This document shows positions 34,518 through 43,671 of a DNA stretch of 64,000 nt, piece after piece. Source of the DNA: Salinivenus lutea (lineage in GTDB: Bacteria > Bacteroidota > Rhodothermia > Rhodothermales > Salinibacteraceae). The position numbers were made by a program, and so were the translations under genes. The first letter of the stretch is position 1. Every line of letters begins with the position of its first letter. The notes beneath the pieces were generated by a model. That model had not been told where the DNA came from. It did not search any database and was given only the letters and a program-made list of their open reading frames with translations. The DNA lies in assembly GCA_002894685.1 (NCBI GenBank), contig NCRC01000014.1:17906-81905 (forward strand), in the 5' to 3' direction.

Positions 34518-37335
34518 CGCCGGCACAGTCATAGACGATGCAACGGGAAATAGCCTGCCCGGAGCAAACGTTCAGATTGCAGGAACGGAACTTGGGTCCG
34601 CAACCAACCCAAACGGACAATTTTCGATTTCGGGTGTGCCGGCTGGAGAGCAGACCATTCGCGTCACGTTTGTCGGGTACGAGCCGACCGAGCGGACGGT
34701 GAACGTGCAGGAAGGAGGCACGACCCGGGTCCGAATTCGACTTGCCTCCGACGCGCAGGCCCTCGATGAGGTCGTTGTGACAGGGGTTGGCCAGCAACAG
34801 ACCCGTGGAGAAACGAATGTGTCTGTCTCGAGCATTGATGCTGAGGAGCTGACTGAGACAGCAGAGTACGAAAACGTGACCGATCTCTTGCAGGGGCGGA
34901 CGACTGGAGTCACAATTTCCCGCTCCTCCGGAAATGTTGGATCGGGGCTCCGATTCGACGTGCGGGGAGGTGTGAGCCTCAATAGTGATGGTCAGCCGCT
35001 CATTTTCGTAGACGGCACGCGCATCAACCAGGACCCTGCGACTGGATTTAATGTCGGAGGTCAGGGAACCGGCTCCCCCTTGGCCGATCTCGATCCGAGC
35101 AATATCGCGTCGATCAACGTCTTGAAAGGCCCGGCGGCCACCTCTTTGTACGGGACTGACGGCACCGACGGCGTGGTGCTGATCGAAACGAAAAGCGGTC
35201 GGCAGGGCCAGGACCTGGAGGTGAGCTATCAGGGAACCCTGGGCATCGCTACGAAGCAGGCAGGGTACAACGATGACATTTATCCCACGGCGGATCGGCT
35301 CGATGCCATCCACCGCGACGGCACCATTCAGGGACACCGTGTATCCATGAGCGGTGCTACTGAGAATACCAATTATCTCGTTTCGTATTCTCACCGCGAC
35401 ACGGAGAGCATTTTCCCGACTGGGAATGGCCAGCGGAATAATCTAAACGCAAACGTTGAGTATCGCCCAAACGAGTCGTTTACGCTTAGCAGTCGCTCCA
35501 CGCTTGCGTTCAACTATTACTCCCGGCCGCAGGCGGACAATAACATCTTCGGTGTGCTCGGGGCCCTTGCCCTTGACGCACCCTTTGGGGCGTTCACGGA
35601 GCGAGACAGCTCCGCGTTCTTTGCCATCGATGACCAGCAGCGTGTCCGGAAATTCCAGCAGTCGGTGCAGCTCTCGTACAGTCCCGATGCCATTTCGGGG
35701 TTGACCCTTCGTGCGCAAGGAGGAGCTGACATCAGTGCCCGGCGCAATGATCAGACCTGGCCTGCCCAGTACGAAGATATTTATATATCGTCCGGGGGAG
35801 AGCGTAATGCTCTCGATTCAGACCGCCGCCGCTTCAACGCGGATCTGACGGCGACCTACAACTACGATCTGTCGCCGGACGTAAGCGGAACGACGACGGC
35901 TGGAACTCAGCTCTTTACGGAGTCGGATCGGTTCGTGAGCGCGACAGCGTCGCAAATTGGGACCGATCTCATTACGGACATCGGAGCTGGGACGCAGCTC
36001 GATGTCATTAGCGAAGGGCTCTCGAATGAACGTAGCGCCGGAATTATTGGGCGTCAGCAATTTGAATTCCTTGACCGGTACTCCGTTGAGTTTTCCGTCC
36101 GTCGCGACTGGTCCACCCGACTTGTTGCGGGTGAAGCGGGCTCCTTTAAGGAGTGGTATCCGGCGGCACGCGCCTCGGCGCAGATCGGGAATCTGGACTT
36201 TATGCCCGACGCAGTCAGTAGCTTGAACGTGCGTGCGTCCTGGGGGCAATCGGGGTCCCTTCCCAGTCTGGTTGATGGCGAGTTGGTTCGACTCAACGGT
36301 CAGTCCAGCGGATTTGGGACTGGCGCGACCATTGGAAACGTCGGAAATCCGGATCTTGGCCTGGAGCGGGTTAATGAGGTCGAAGGCGGATTTGACCTGG
36401 GAATCAACGAGCGTTACTCCCTGTCCTTTACATACTACCGCCAAAGCACGGAAAATTCGATCGTGAACTTCCAGGCGGCTCCGTCAACCGGATTTGGAAA
36501 TCAAACAGTCCCCCGGAACGTCGGAGAAATCTTTGCTCAGGGTGTTGAGACTTCTCTGGACGTGACGGCTTTCCAGACCGAGCGGCACTCGCTTAGCTTC
36601 AATGCGAACTATAGCTTCCGAGATCGGGAAGTGAGAGAGCTCGGAGGAGAGAGTATCTTCGGTGTTTTCCAGCGTAACGTGATTCGCGAAGACCTCGCGC
36701 CCTTCTCCTTCGTTGGACGAGAGGTTCTTGGGGCCCGGTTCGCCGACAACGGCGAATACCTTGGCCCTGAGCTGAGCGACGAAGAGGTTGAGCTCGGGAA
36801 TCCGGTTGCCGATCACTTCGGCGGGTTTGGATTCACAGCGACGGTCTTCGAGGACCTCCGAATTAATGCGCAGGCCGAGTACCAGCTTGGGAATCAGACC
36901 TACGCGAGTACGGCTCGATTCCTGACGCTGATTGGAGCGAATGAGCGCCGAAATGCACTTCAGGAGGAACTCTCTGGCCTCGATCCGGGGACCGATCAGT
37001 ACCGGCAGGTTGCCAATGATCTGGCGAGAACGAACCCGGGCGCTGGTACCGGAGAAGTCGATAACTTTCTGCAGGACGCCGACTTCCTGAAGCTCCGTTC
37101 GCTTGGTGTTCGCTACAACGCGTCGGACCTGATTTCGTCCGTCACGGGGACTGATCAGCTGAGAAGCTTCACGCTTGGTTTCTCGGCTTCGAATCTCTTC
37201 ACGATCACGCCCTATGATCTCGGTCCCGATCCGGAGGTGAACTTTGACGGATCGCGAGGTATTACGCGCGGGCAGGACTTCCTGACTCTGCAGACGCCCA
37301 GGGAGTATACATTCACTCTCGAAGTTGGAATCTAA
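34435..37335 (+). CDS. SusC/RagA-type TonB-dependent outer-membrane receptor (unit 2)
   Basis: A 966-residue receptor. The signal peptide is identical to that of unit 1. Then come a carboxypeptidase-regulatory-like domain (about 25-110; NSLPGANVQIAGTELGSA), a TonB-box-like stretch (ALDEVVVTGVGQQQ), a plug domain (about 120-230, with DVRGGVSLNSDGQPLIFVDG) and a beta-barrel ending in EYTFTLEVGI. Beyond the first 30 residues it is clearly divergent from unit 1, so it should recognise a different ligand. It is 99 bases upstream of its susD partner. Its own promoter and leader precede it. Confidence 0.95.
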   Translation: MRRLLSTVALGLALLLAPSLAWAQQGTVAGTVIDDATGNSLPGANVQIAGTELGSATNPNGQFSISGVPAGEQTIRVTFVGYEPTERTVNVQEGGTTRVRIRLASDAQALDEVVVTGVGQQQTRGETNVSVSSIDAEELTETAEYENVTDLLQGRTTGVTISRSSGNVGSGLRFDVRGGVSLNSDGQPLIFVDGTRINQDPATGFNVGGQGTGSPLADLDPSNIASINVLKGPAATSLYGTDGTDGVVLIETKSGRQGQDLEVSYQGTLGIATKQAGYNDDIYPTADRLDAIHRDGTIQGHRVSMSGATENTNYLVSYSHRDTESIFPTGNGQRNNLNANVEYRPNESFTLSSRSTLAFNYYSRPQADNNIFGVLGALALDAPFGAFTERDSSAFFAIDDQQRVRKFQQSVQLSYSPDAISGLTLRAQGGADISARRNDQTWPAQYEDIYISSGGERNALDSDRRRFNADLTATYNYDLSPDVSGTTTAGTQLFTESDRFVSATASQIGTDLITDIGAGTQLDVISEGLSNERSAGIIGRQQFEFLDRYSVEFSVRRDWSTRLVAGEAGSFKEWYPAARASAQIGNLDFMPDAVSSLNVRASWGQSGSLPSLVDGELVRLNGQSSGFGTGATIGNVGNPDLGLERVNEVEGGFDLGINERYSLSFTYYRQSTENSIVNFQAAPSTGFGNQTVPRNVGEIFAQGVETSLDVTAFQTERHSLSFNANYSFRDREVRELGGESIFGVFQRNVIREDLAPFSFVGREVLGARFADNGEYLGPELSDEEVELGNPVADHFGGFGFTATVFEDLRINAQAEYQLGNQTYASTARFLTLIGANERRNALQEELSGLDPGTDQYRQVANDLARTNPGAGTGEVDNFLQDADFLKLRSLGVRYNASDLISSVTGTDQLRSFTLGFSASNLFTITPYDLGPDPEVNFDGSRGITRGQDFLTLQTPREYTFTLEVGI

Positions 37336-37348
37336 CGAGTGATTCGAA

Positions 37349-37379
37349 ATGGGGAGTGGGGGACAAAACCACTCCCCAT
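37349..37379 (+). other. Stem-loop between susC2 and susD2
   Basis: A perfect 11-base stem, ATGGGGAGTGG (37349-37359) with CCACTCCCCAT (37369-37379), loop of nine bases. There is no T-run after it, so it is unlikely to be a full terminator. It occupies the same place as the hairpin between susC1 and susD1. Confidence 0.75.
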
Positions 37380-37434
37380 ATTCCTGCCCCGAAATCTTGC
37401 CTCCACGTTTTTAACGCACAGTCAGAATTGAATT

Positions 37435-39009
37435 ATGAGTAGTTATCAAACTACACTCAGAAGACTTTCGGCACTCGGTGCCATCTTGCTTTTCGCCGTG
37501 TCATTTACGGCCTGCGATTCCTTTGTCTCGAACGTAGACCAGCCCAAAGACGCTGCCGGGAGCGAGCAGTTTAGCGATCCTGCAGAAGCTGAATTTCTCA
37601 TTACTGGAGTTCAGGCTCAGTGGGCGGACACCCACTCGGAGGTGACGGTGTTGGCCGATGGATTGTCCGACGAGTTTCGCTTTGGCATCAACGGGGATGC
37701 GACCTTCCCGACGTTTGCCCAACTTGATGCGGGTCTCATTGCGGACGACAACAACAGCATTACGGGGGCCCTGAATGACCTTCAGGAGTATCGGTACCTG
37801 GCCGACGACCTGCTCCGGCGTGTTGAGGAGGATGAGGAGTTTGACCTCTCCGATCCTTCTGCCTCGGCCTCTGAAGAGGAGGTCCGTCTTGCGGCCAATC
37901 TGCATGGAGCAAATGCCCGGTTCTACCTCGCCACGTACTTCGGTCACCCGGACGATCCGCGCCGCGGAGGGGCGACGATCGACACGTCCGAATTCATTCC
38001 GTCCCCCCAGCTGTACCAGCAGGCAGAGGACAAATACGCAAACGCGCTGGCACAGGCTGAGGCCCTGGATGATGGTCTCCGCCAGCGACAAATTCAATCG
38101 GCGCGGGCCCGCGCGGCGCTCTACGCTGGCACCCATGATTTTGAAGACTCCGGTGGGTTTCAGGGGGATGAAGCCCTTCAGGCCGCTGCACAGTACGCGC
38201 AGGAAGGCCTTAACCAAGGAGAATCCTGGGATGTGGCCTACGACCTGAATACTCCCAATAACTACCATACAGATGCGGGGGTTGGCCGTCTGCAGCTCGC
38301 CGTACAGGACGGAAACCTCAACCAGCTTGCCACGCGCTCGCCGAATCCGTCGCAGAGCTACCGCGTAGCGGATGAGGGCACCGGCGACCTGGAGGCGCGA
38401 AGCCACATTGAGACGGTGGCCAACAACCCGGGTGAATTGCAACGAATCCCACTCACAATCATCAACCCAGGGGGGACGACCTTGGGAGGGTTCGGGGCGC
38501 TTCCGACCAATCTGGAGAACCTGGATTTGGGAGACGGTGCCTTCTCTGCCGTTTATGATGCCTTTGAGCTCAACGGTGAGCCGAATGTAGTTCCCGGGTC
38601 GGGCGGCGAGTCCGCGTTTATCGAGTGGGGCCAGGGCAAGTGGGAGGAGCGAACGAGCATGTCGTTCATCAGCTGGCAGGAGCTCTTCCTCATCCGCGCC
38701 GAACTCGAGTTGCGGGGGTACGATGCTGGTGAAGAATCTGCTCTCGAACTTGTGAATGCCGTTCGGGCAAGCTACGGTGTGGACGAAGACGAAGACCCGT
38801 TTCTCGAGCCACTCAGTCAAGGCGAACTTGACTTGGAGCGTCTTGCGGTTGAGCGCGACCGTACGCTGTTTGCGACTGGAAATCGTCTGCCGGACCAGCG
38901 GCGGATGGATGTGGTCGAGTGGCACCTCAAGGATCAGGTGGGTGGCCAGCAGACCGCGCAGTGGTTGCAGCTTACGCAGGCTGAAACCGAGCCGAACCCG
39001 AACTTCTAG
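37435..39009 (+). CDS. SusD/RagB-like outer-membrane lipoprotein (unit 2)
   Basis: A 524-residue lipoprotein with signal LLFAVSFTACDSF, lipidation at Cys near residue 26. The helical body and position directly after susC identify it as the SusD partner, and the C-terminal LAVERDRTLFATGNRLPDQR corresponds to the conserved SusD end, though this copy is more divergent than unit 1 and lacks the standard RRYELAFEGDR wording. It starts at ATG 37435 and is followed by a strong terminator. Confidence 0.88.
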   Translation: MSSYQTTLRRLSALGAILLFAVSFTACDSFVSNVDQPKDAAGSEQFSDPAEAEFLITGVQAQWADTHSEVTVLADGLSDEFRFGINGDATFPTFAQLDAGLIADDNNSITGALNDLQEYRYLADDLLRRVEEDEEFDLSDPSASASEEEVRLAANLHGANARFYLATYFGHPDDPRRGGATIDTSEFIPSPQLYQQAEDKYANALAQAEALDDGLRQRQIQSARARAALYAGTHDFEDSGGFQGDEALQAAAQYAQEGLNQGESWDVAYDLNTPNNYHTDAGVGRLQLAVQDGNLNQLATRSPNPSQSYRVADEGTGDLEARSHIETVANNPGELQRIPLTIINPGGTTLGGFGALPTNLENLDLGDGAFSAVYDAFELNGEPNVVPGSGGESAFIEWGQGKWEERTSMSFISWQELFLIRAELELRGYDAGEESALELVNAVRASYGVDEDEDPFLEPLSQGELDLERLAVERDRTLFATGNRLPDQRRMDVVEWHLKDQVGGQQTAQWLQLTQAETEPNPNF

Positions 39010-39040
39010 GGATTCGGTTTGATCATTCTACCGGTAATTG

Positions 39041-39080
39041 CAGGGTTGTCCCCGAACCTTCGGGGGCAACCCTGTTTTTA
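39041..39080 (+). terminator. Intrinsic terminator of susC2-susD2
   Basis: A 16-base stem with one G-T wobble, CAGGGTTGTCCCCGAA (39041-39056) with TTCGGGGGCAACCCTG (39059-39074), followed by TTTTTATT. It begins 31 bases after the susD2 stop. Confidence 0.93.
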
Positions 39081-39115
39081 TTGTAGCGCTTTGTCCGTGG
39101 CTATTGGGCGTCTAC

Positions 39116-39131
39116 TGAGCCTTCAGGCTCA
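39116..39131. other. Short stem-loop upstream of the DUF6174-like gene
   Basis: TGAGCC (39116-39121), loop TTCA, GGCTCA (39126-39131), followed by TTTGAGGAG. The six-base stem is perfect but short; it could be a reverse-strand or leader element. No function is supported. Confidence 0.35.
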
Positions 39132-39177
39132 TTTGAGGAGCGAACACGAAACGTAGTTGCATAACGCAAACAGCTGT

Positions 39178-39642
39178 ATGGGCACCTATCTTGCACGACG
39201 CTTCTTTTTTCTGCTTGTATTTGGTGCGCTTCTGAGTGGGGGGTGTGATTTTGGGAATGGAGCAGAAAATCAAGCCCGTGACCGCCTGGAACGCGCACGA
39301 GAGCAGTGGCAGGAACAGGACATTCAGGACTATCGATTTGTGTATCGTCAGCAACGTGGAGAGGTCATCGTCGACACCGCCGAGGTTTTCGTCCGGGGAG
39401 GTCAAGTCGACTCTATTCATACGGAACCGGAGGTTTCGGAAGATGAACTGCTTGTAGGGACGATTGAATCGTTCTTTGACCTTATTGAGGCGCGAATTGG
39501 GGAGGACGAGAGCCAGTTTGGGGCAAACTTCGACCAGGAGAAAGGATTTCCGATCGAATATAATGCTGGCTTTCAGGGGGATCGACGAAACCAGGACATC
39601 ATTACCGTTTCGGTCGAGGGTCAGGATGGGGGGAGTTCATGA
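39178..39642 (+). CDS. Small lipoprotein, DUF6174-like
   Basis: A 154-residue lipoprotein. The signal FFFLLVFGALLSGGCDFGNG contains a lipobox with Cys near residue 23. The mature part begins with a helix (DRLERAREQWQEQDIQDYRF) leading into strands (FVYRQQRGEVIVDTAEVFV) and the ending FDQEKGFPIEYNAGF, a layout like DUF6174 proteins, which have no known role. The ATG at 39178 is preferred over an upstream TTG at 39157. Its TGA overlaps the ATG of the MGMT-like gene (ATGA), so the two are translationally coupled even though base composition changes sharply at this junction. Confidence 0.75.
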   Translation: MGTYLARRFFFLLVFGALLSGGCDFGNGAENQARDRLERAREQWQEQDIQDYRFVYRQQRGEVIVDTAEVFVRGGQVDSIHTEPEVSEDELLVGTIESFFDLIEARIGEDESQFGANFDQEKGFPIEYNAGFQGDRRNQDIITVSVEGQDGGSS

Positions 39643-39986
39643 TGAGTCGTGAGGAACCGGAGGCTTCAGACTCTTTCTATGAGCGCGTCTGGGAGGTCGT
39701 GGCGGAGATTCCGCCCGGCCGCGTGACCACCTACGGCGACATTGCGGAGTACCTGGGCCGGCGCGGGGCGGCCCGCACCGTGGGCTGGGCACTGAATGAG
39801 GCCGTGGGCTCCGACCTGCCGTGCCACCGGGTGGTGAATCGGAACGGGCAGTTGACGGGCAAGCGCTACTTCGAAACCCCGCACGTCATGGAGGAGCGGC
39901 TGCGCAGCGAGGGCGTTGCGTTTGCGGCAGAGGACCGGGTGGATCTGGAAGCGCACCGGTGGGTCCCGTCCGAGGAGCTTTCGTAG
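39639..39986 (+). CDS. MGMT/ATL-family alkylguanine-binding protein
   Basis: A 115-residue protein consisting only of the DNA-binding C-terminal domain of O6-alkylguanine-DNA alkyltransferases. The helix-turn-helix region GRVTTYGDIAEYLGRRGAAR is present, as is PCHRVV with the acceptor Cys62. The part after it (NRNGQLTGKRYFETPHVMEE) looks more like the short ATL-type proteins, which usually lack the Cys, than like classical Ogt. It may therefore repair alkylated guanine directly or flag it for excision repair. The start overlaps the preceding lipoprotein stop by four bases; a second ATG follows at 39642. Confidence 0.85.
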   Translation: MMSREEPEASDSFYERVWEVVAEIPPGRVTTYGDIAEYLGRRGAARTVGWALNEAVGSDLPCHRVVNRNGQLTGKRYFETPHVMEERLRSEGVAFAAEDRVDLEAHRWVPSEELS

Positions 39987-40082
39987 CCGGGGCATTCCTG
40001 GGGAGACAGACCCGTGTTGGGGATGACGCTCGTGCTTTGTACCTTCGTTGGGCGTTTGTCCCGATGGTTTTTCCCGTGATGC

Positions 40083-42791
40083 ATGACAGTTTCGGTCCGC
40101 TCCCTCGCCCTCTTCTTGCTCTGTTGCCTGCTCGGCCCCGGGTCGATTGCCGCGCAGCCCGTGTATGAGCGGGCGTCCTTTGCGATCACCGACACCAGTG
40201 TGGTGCAGGGCGACTTTCGTGTCGTGGCGCCTTCGCGCACGAGGATCACGTCGAACTATCAGCGGGAGACGACCCGGATCAACTTCAAGTTTAGCCTGAA
40301 CCGCCGCGACAACGAGCGCCGGTCCGGGGACGACCGTCGCCTCCGCGTCGACCCGGCCGGCGGGACCTACCAGACGCCGGTCTACGTCTTCGGCGGGCGT
40401 CAGGCAGAGGCGTTTCCCCGGCCCACGACGGTCCGACAGCGCGGGGCGGGCGACTCGGTTGAGGTTGTCTTTCGCGTGGACCTCCGCCCGGTCCTGCGCA
40501 GCTTCCGCGAAACTGGCAGCTACACGCCGCCGCAGGGCGATCCCATTGCCGAAGCGGACTTTGAGGGCGTCTGGATTCTGGGCGATACCGGCCCGCTCTC
40601 CTGGAGCACCGACGCCCTGCCGGACGACGGGCCGCTCCGCCTCACCGACCCGGACGAGGACGGGGTGTACCGCACCACGATCGCGTTTGCCAAGCGCGAC
40701 CTGCGGCCCCTCAACGAGGAGGGGCGGGCCGTGTGGTCGCTCTCCGCCGACGTGTCGGACTACCCCACGTACCGCTCGGATCAGCGGCTGGTGGATGCCC
40801 TCTACAATCTGTCGCTGGAAGAGCTGCAGCAGAACATCCGCGACGACGGGGCGCTCATGGCGGGGGCGAAGTGGACCGGCGTGTGGACGCGCGACATCAG
40901 CTACAGCATCCTGCTGAGCCTCGCCCTGCTGGAGCCGCAGGCGGCCAAGACGAGCCTCCGGCAGAAGGTGACGGAGGAGGGGCGCATCATTCAGGACACG
41001 GGCACCGGCGGGTCCTGGCCGATCTCGACGGACCGCATGACGTGGGCCCTGGCCGCGTGGGAGGTGTACCTGACGACCGGCGACCGGGCGTGGCTCCAGG
41101 ACAGCTACGACATCATCCGCCGCTCGGCCGAAGCCGACCTGCGTACCGCGTTCGACTCGACGCGCGGGCTGTTCCACGGGGAGACCTCCTTTATGGATTG
41201 GCGCGAGCAGTCGTATCCCGACTGGATGGAGCCGGTGGACATTTACCAGTCGCAGGGACTGAGCACCAATGTGGTGCACTACCGCACCTACCGAATCCTG
41301 GAGAACATGGCGGAGGCCCTGGGAGAGCCGTCCGATCCGTGGGCCCGCGTCGCGCACACGGTGAAAGAGGGGGTCAACGAGCATCTCTGGCGGGAGGGGG
41401 ACGGGCGCTACAGCGCGTACCGGTACGGGCGGACGTTCCCCGCCGCTACGCCGCGGGCCGAGGCGCTGGGGAGCGCCCTCGCGATTCTGTCCGGCATTGC
41501 GGACGGGCCGCGGGCGCAGCGCGTGGCGGAGAACCAGCCGGTCGTCGACTTTGGCGTTCCCAGCATTTGGCCGTACATCCCGGGCATCCCGCCGTACCAC
41601 AACGCAGGCATCTGGCCGTTTGTGGGGGCGTACTGGACCTGGGCCTCGGCCGAGGCCGAGAACACGCCCGGCGTGGAGCACGGCCTGGCCTCGCTCTACC
41701 GGGCCGCGGGGCTCTTTCTCACCAACAAGGAAAACATGGTGGCCCAGACGGGGCACTTCGAGGGCACGGAAATCAATTCGGATCGACAGCTCTGGAGCGT
41801 GGCGGGCAACCTGGCGATGGTGTATCGCGTGTTCTACGGCATGCGGTTTACGCCGGAGGGGCTGCGCTTCCGGCCGTTCGTGCCGGACGGCTACGCCGGT
41901 ACGCACACCCTGGAGGGCGTTTCGTACCGCGACGCGACGCTCGATATTACCCTGCGCGGGTACGGGAATCGTGTGGTGCAGGCAACCCTCGACGGCGAGC
42001 CGCTGGACAAGCCCATGCTCCCGGCGGACCTGGAGGGCGCCCACGACGTGCGCCTGATCCTGAACGGTCAGGTGCCGGAGGGCACGCACCGGACGGTGGC
42101 GAACCGGTACACCCCCGCCACGCCCCCGGTGCGGCGAGCGGACGGGGCCCTCGAGTGGGCAGAGGGGGACGAGGCGCTCGCGTACCGCGTGTACCGGAAT
42201 GGGGTGCCGGTCGACACCACGGGCCACCGTCGCTATTCGGTGGAGCCGGGGGCCACGCTATCGGAGTACCAGGTCCAGGCGGTCGGCTCCCGAGGGCAGG
42301 TCTCGTTCCGGAGCGAGCCGGTGCGCGTCGTGGCGGACTCGGCGGTCCGGACGGCCCAGCCGCCCGGTGCGCAGGCGACTGAGCATGCGGGCTACACGGG
42401 CGACGGCTACCTGCCCCTCACCCGCGAGACGAATCGCACCGTGGAACTGGAGGTGACGGCGCCCGCCACGGGACGCTATGCGCTTGCGTTCCGGTACGCC
42501 AATGGGCACGGCCCGATCAATACCGACAACAAGGCGGCCATCCGGTCGGTGCGGGTCGATGGGGAGCGGGTGGGGGCCGCGGTCTTTCCCCAGCGGGGCG
42601 ACGGGGCCTGGACCGACTGGGGCTACACGAACACCCTCCGGGTTCGGCTGGCCGAGGGGACCCACACGGTCACCGTGGCCTTCACAGAAAGCGACGAAAA
42701 CATGAATGGAACGGTCAATGCCGCGCACCTCGATCACCTGCGCCTGACGCCCCTGCCGCCCGCGCCGGCCGAGGCGTCCAGGTCCGAATGA
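40083..42791 (+). CDS. Exported six-hairpin glycosidase with C-terminal carbohydrate-binding-like domain
   Basis: A 902-residue exported protein. The signal peptide MTVSVRSLALFLLCCLLG is cut near IAA-QP. An N-terminal beta domain (about 30-225) is followed by an (alpha/alpha)6 barrel (about 230-620) with KWTGVWTRDISYSILLSLAL, STDRMTWALAAWEVYLTTGD, SFMDWREQSYPDWM and YHNAGIWPFVGAYW. The Asp/Glu residues in WTRD and MDWRE are candidate catalytic acids. The last 130 residues (from about HAGYTGDGYLPL) form a beta-sandwich like CBM6/35. I cannot assign a CAZy family. The two susCD units nearby could take up its products, but GC and strand spacing show it is not part of them. Confidence 0.78.
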   Translation: MTVSVRSLALFLLCCLLGPGSIAAQPVYERASFAITDTSVVQGDFRVVAPSRTRITSNYQRETTRINFKFSLNRRDNERRSGDDRRLRVDPAGGTYQTPVYVFGGRQAEAFPRPTTVRQRGAGDSVEVVFRVDLRPVLRSFRETGSYTPPQGDPIAEADFEGVWILGDTGPLSWSTDALPDDGPLRLTDPDEDGVYRTTIAFAKRDLRPLNEEGRAVWSLSADVSDYPTYRSDQRLVDALYNLSLEELQQNIRDDGALMAGAKWTGVWTRDISYSILLSLALLEPQAAKTSLRQKVTEEGRIIQDTGTGGSWPISTDRMTWALAAWEVYLTTGDRAWLQDSYDIIRRSAEADLRTAFDSTRGLFHGETSFMDWREQSYPDWMEPVDIYQSQGLSTNVVHYRTYRILENMAEALGEPSDPWARVAHTVKEGVNEHLWREGDGRYSAYRYGRTFPAATPRAEALGSALAILSGIADGPRAQRVAENQPVVDFGVPSIWPYIPGIPPYHNAGIWPFVGAYWTWASAEAENTPGVEHGLASLYRAAGLFLTNKENMVAQTGHFEGTEINSDRQLWSVAGNLAMVYRVFYGMRFTPEGLRFRPFVPDGYAGTHTLEGVSYRDATLDITLRGYGNRVVQATLDGEPLDKPMLPADLEGAHDVRLILNGQVPEGTHRTVANRYTPATPPVRRADGALEWAEGDEALAYRVYRNGVPVDTTGHRRYSVEPGATLSEYQVQAVGSRGQVSFRSEPVRVVADSAVRTAQPPGAQATEHAGYTGDGYLPLTRETNRTVELEVTAPATGRYALAFRYANGHGPINTDNKAAIRSVRVDGERVGAAVFPQRGDGAWTDWGYTNTLRVRLAEGTHTVTVAFTESDENMNGTVNAAHLDHLRLTPLPPAPAEASRSE

Positions 42792-42938
42792 GGGCTGCCC
42801 TGCCGCCCGGCATGCGGCGGCCGCAAAGACCGCGTGGATTCGCCGGAACGAGCCCGGAGTGGGCGTGGCGGGCAAACGAATGCTGCGTGCTCCTGTACAA
42901 CCGCTGATTTCTATTCTCTCGCGCCTTTGTCCTTGTTC

Positions 42939-43610
42939 ATGAACACCGTCGCCTCGCTCTGGCCGGATCTCGGACGATTCTGGACCGTGGCGAATGCCCT
43001 GAGCCTCACCCGGCTCGTCGTGGTCGTCCCGCTTGCCGTTCTTCTCTGGCAGGACGGGCCCCTGGAATGGCTCCTGGGCCTCGCCCTGGTGGCCATCGTG
43101 ACCGACTGGGTCGACGGGCGCGTGGCGCGCTGGACCCGCACCGTCTCCGAGTGGGGCAAAGTCATCGATCCCGTTGCCGACAAGGTGGCGGCCGTCCTCA
43201 CGGTGTCGGTGCTTGCCTTCCGACCGGCCGAGCCCCAGCTGCCCCTCTGGTTTTTTGGGCTGGTGCTCGGGCGCGATGCGCTCATCCTGGCCGGCGGCGT
43301 CCTCATTGCGCGTCGCTCCGGCAAAATTCTGATGAGTGCCTGGGCCGGAAAGGCCGCCACTCTCTGGCTGGCCCTCACGGTGCTGAGCATCATCCTGAAG
43401 GCCGATCCGCCCATCCTGAACGTCTGCCTCTGGATGGCGACGGGCCTGTTCGTGTTCTCGTTCGGGCTCTACGTGGTGCGGTACGTGCGGGCCGTTCGGT
43501 CGCCCTCGGCGGGGACCGGGCCGGACGCGCCGGCGTCCGACGACGCTGTGGGGCAGCCGTCGCCCCCGAGCGCAGATCGCTCGACGGCACTGGAGGCCTC
43601 GCGCCCCTGA
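42939..43610 (+). CDS. pgsA: CDP-alcohol phosphatidyltransferase, probable PGP synthase
   Basis: A 223-residue membrane enzyme. The family active site is complete: DWVDGRVARWTRTVSEWGKV followed by IDPVADK, giving the Asp-xx-Asp-Gly-xx-Ala-Arg...Gly-xxx-Asp-xxx-Asp pattern. It has about six membrane helices and a 45-residue polar, Pro/Ser-rich tail. PgsA makes phosphatidylglycerophosphate from CDP-diacylglycerol; other CDP-alcohol transferases share the motif, so the exact acceptor is inferred. The ATG at 42939 (MNTVASLWPDLGRF) is chosen over the open frame upstream. ftsY starts 61 bases downstream. Confidence 0.85.
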   Translation: MNTVASLWPDLGRFWTVANALSLTRLVVVVPLAVLLWQDGPLEWLLGLALVAIVTDWVDGRVARWTRTVSEWGKVIDPVADKVAAVLTVSVLAFRPAEPQLPLWFFGLVLGRDALILAGGVLIARRSGKILMSAWAGKAATLWLALTVLSIILKADPPILNVCLWMATGLFVFSFGLYVVRYVRAVRSPSAGTGPDAPASDDAVGQPSPPSADRSTALEASRP

Positions 43611-43671
43611 CGGGGCCGGAGGGGGCGATGGGGTCCTTTCGTTTTGTTTTCCACGCTGACCGCTGATCCGT

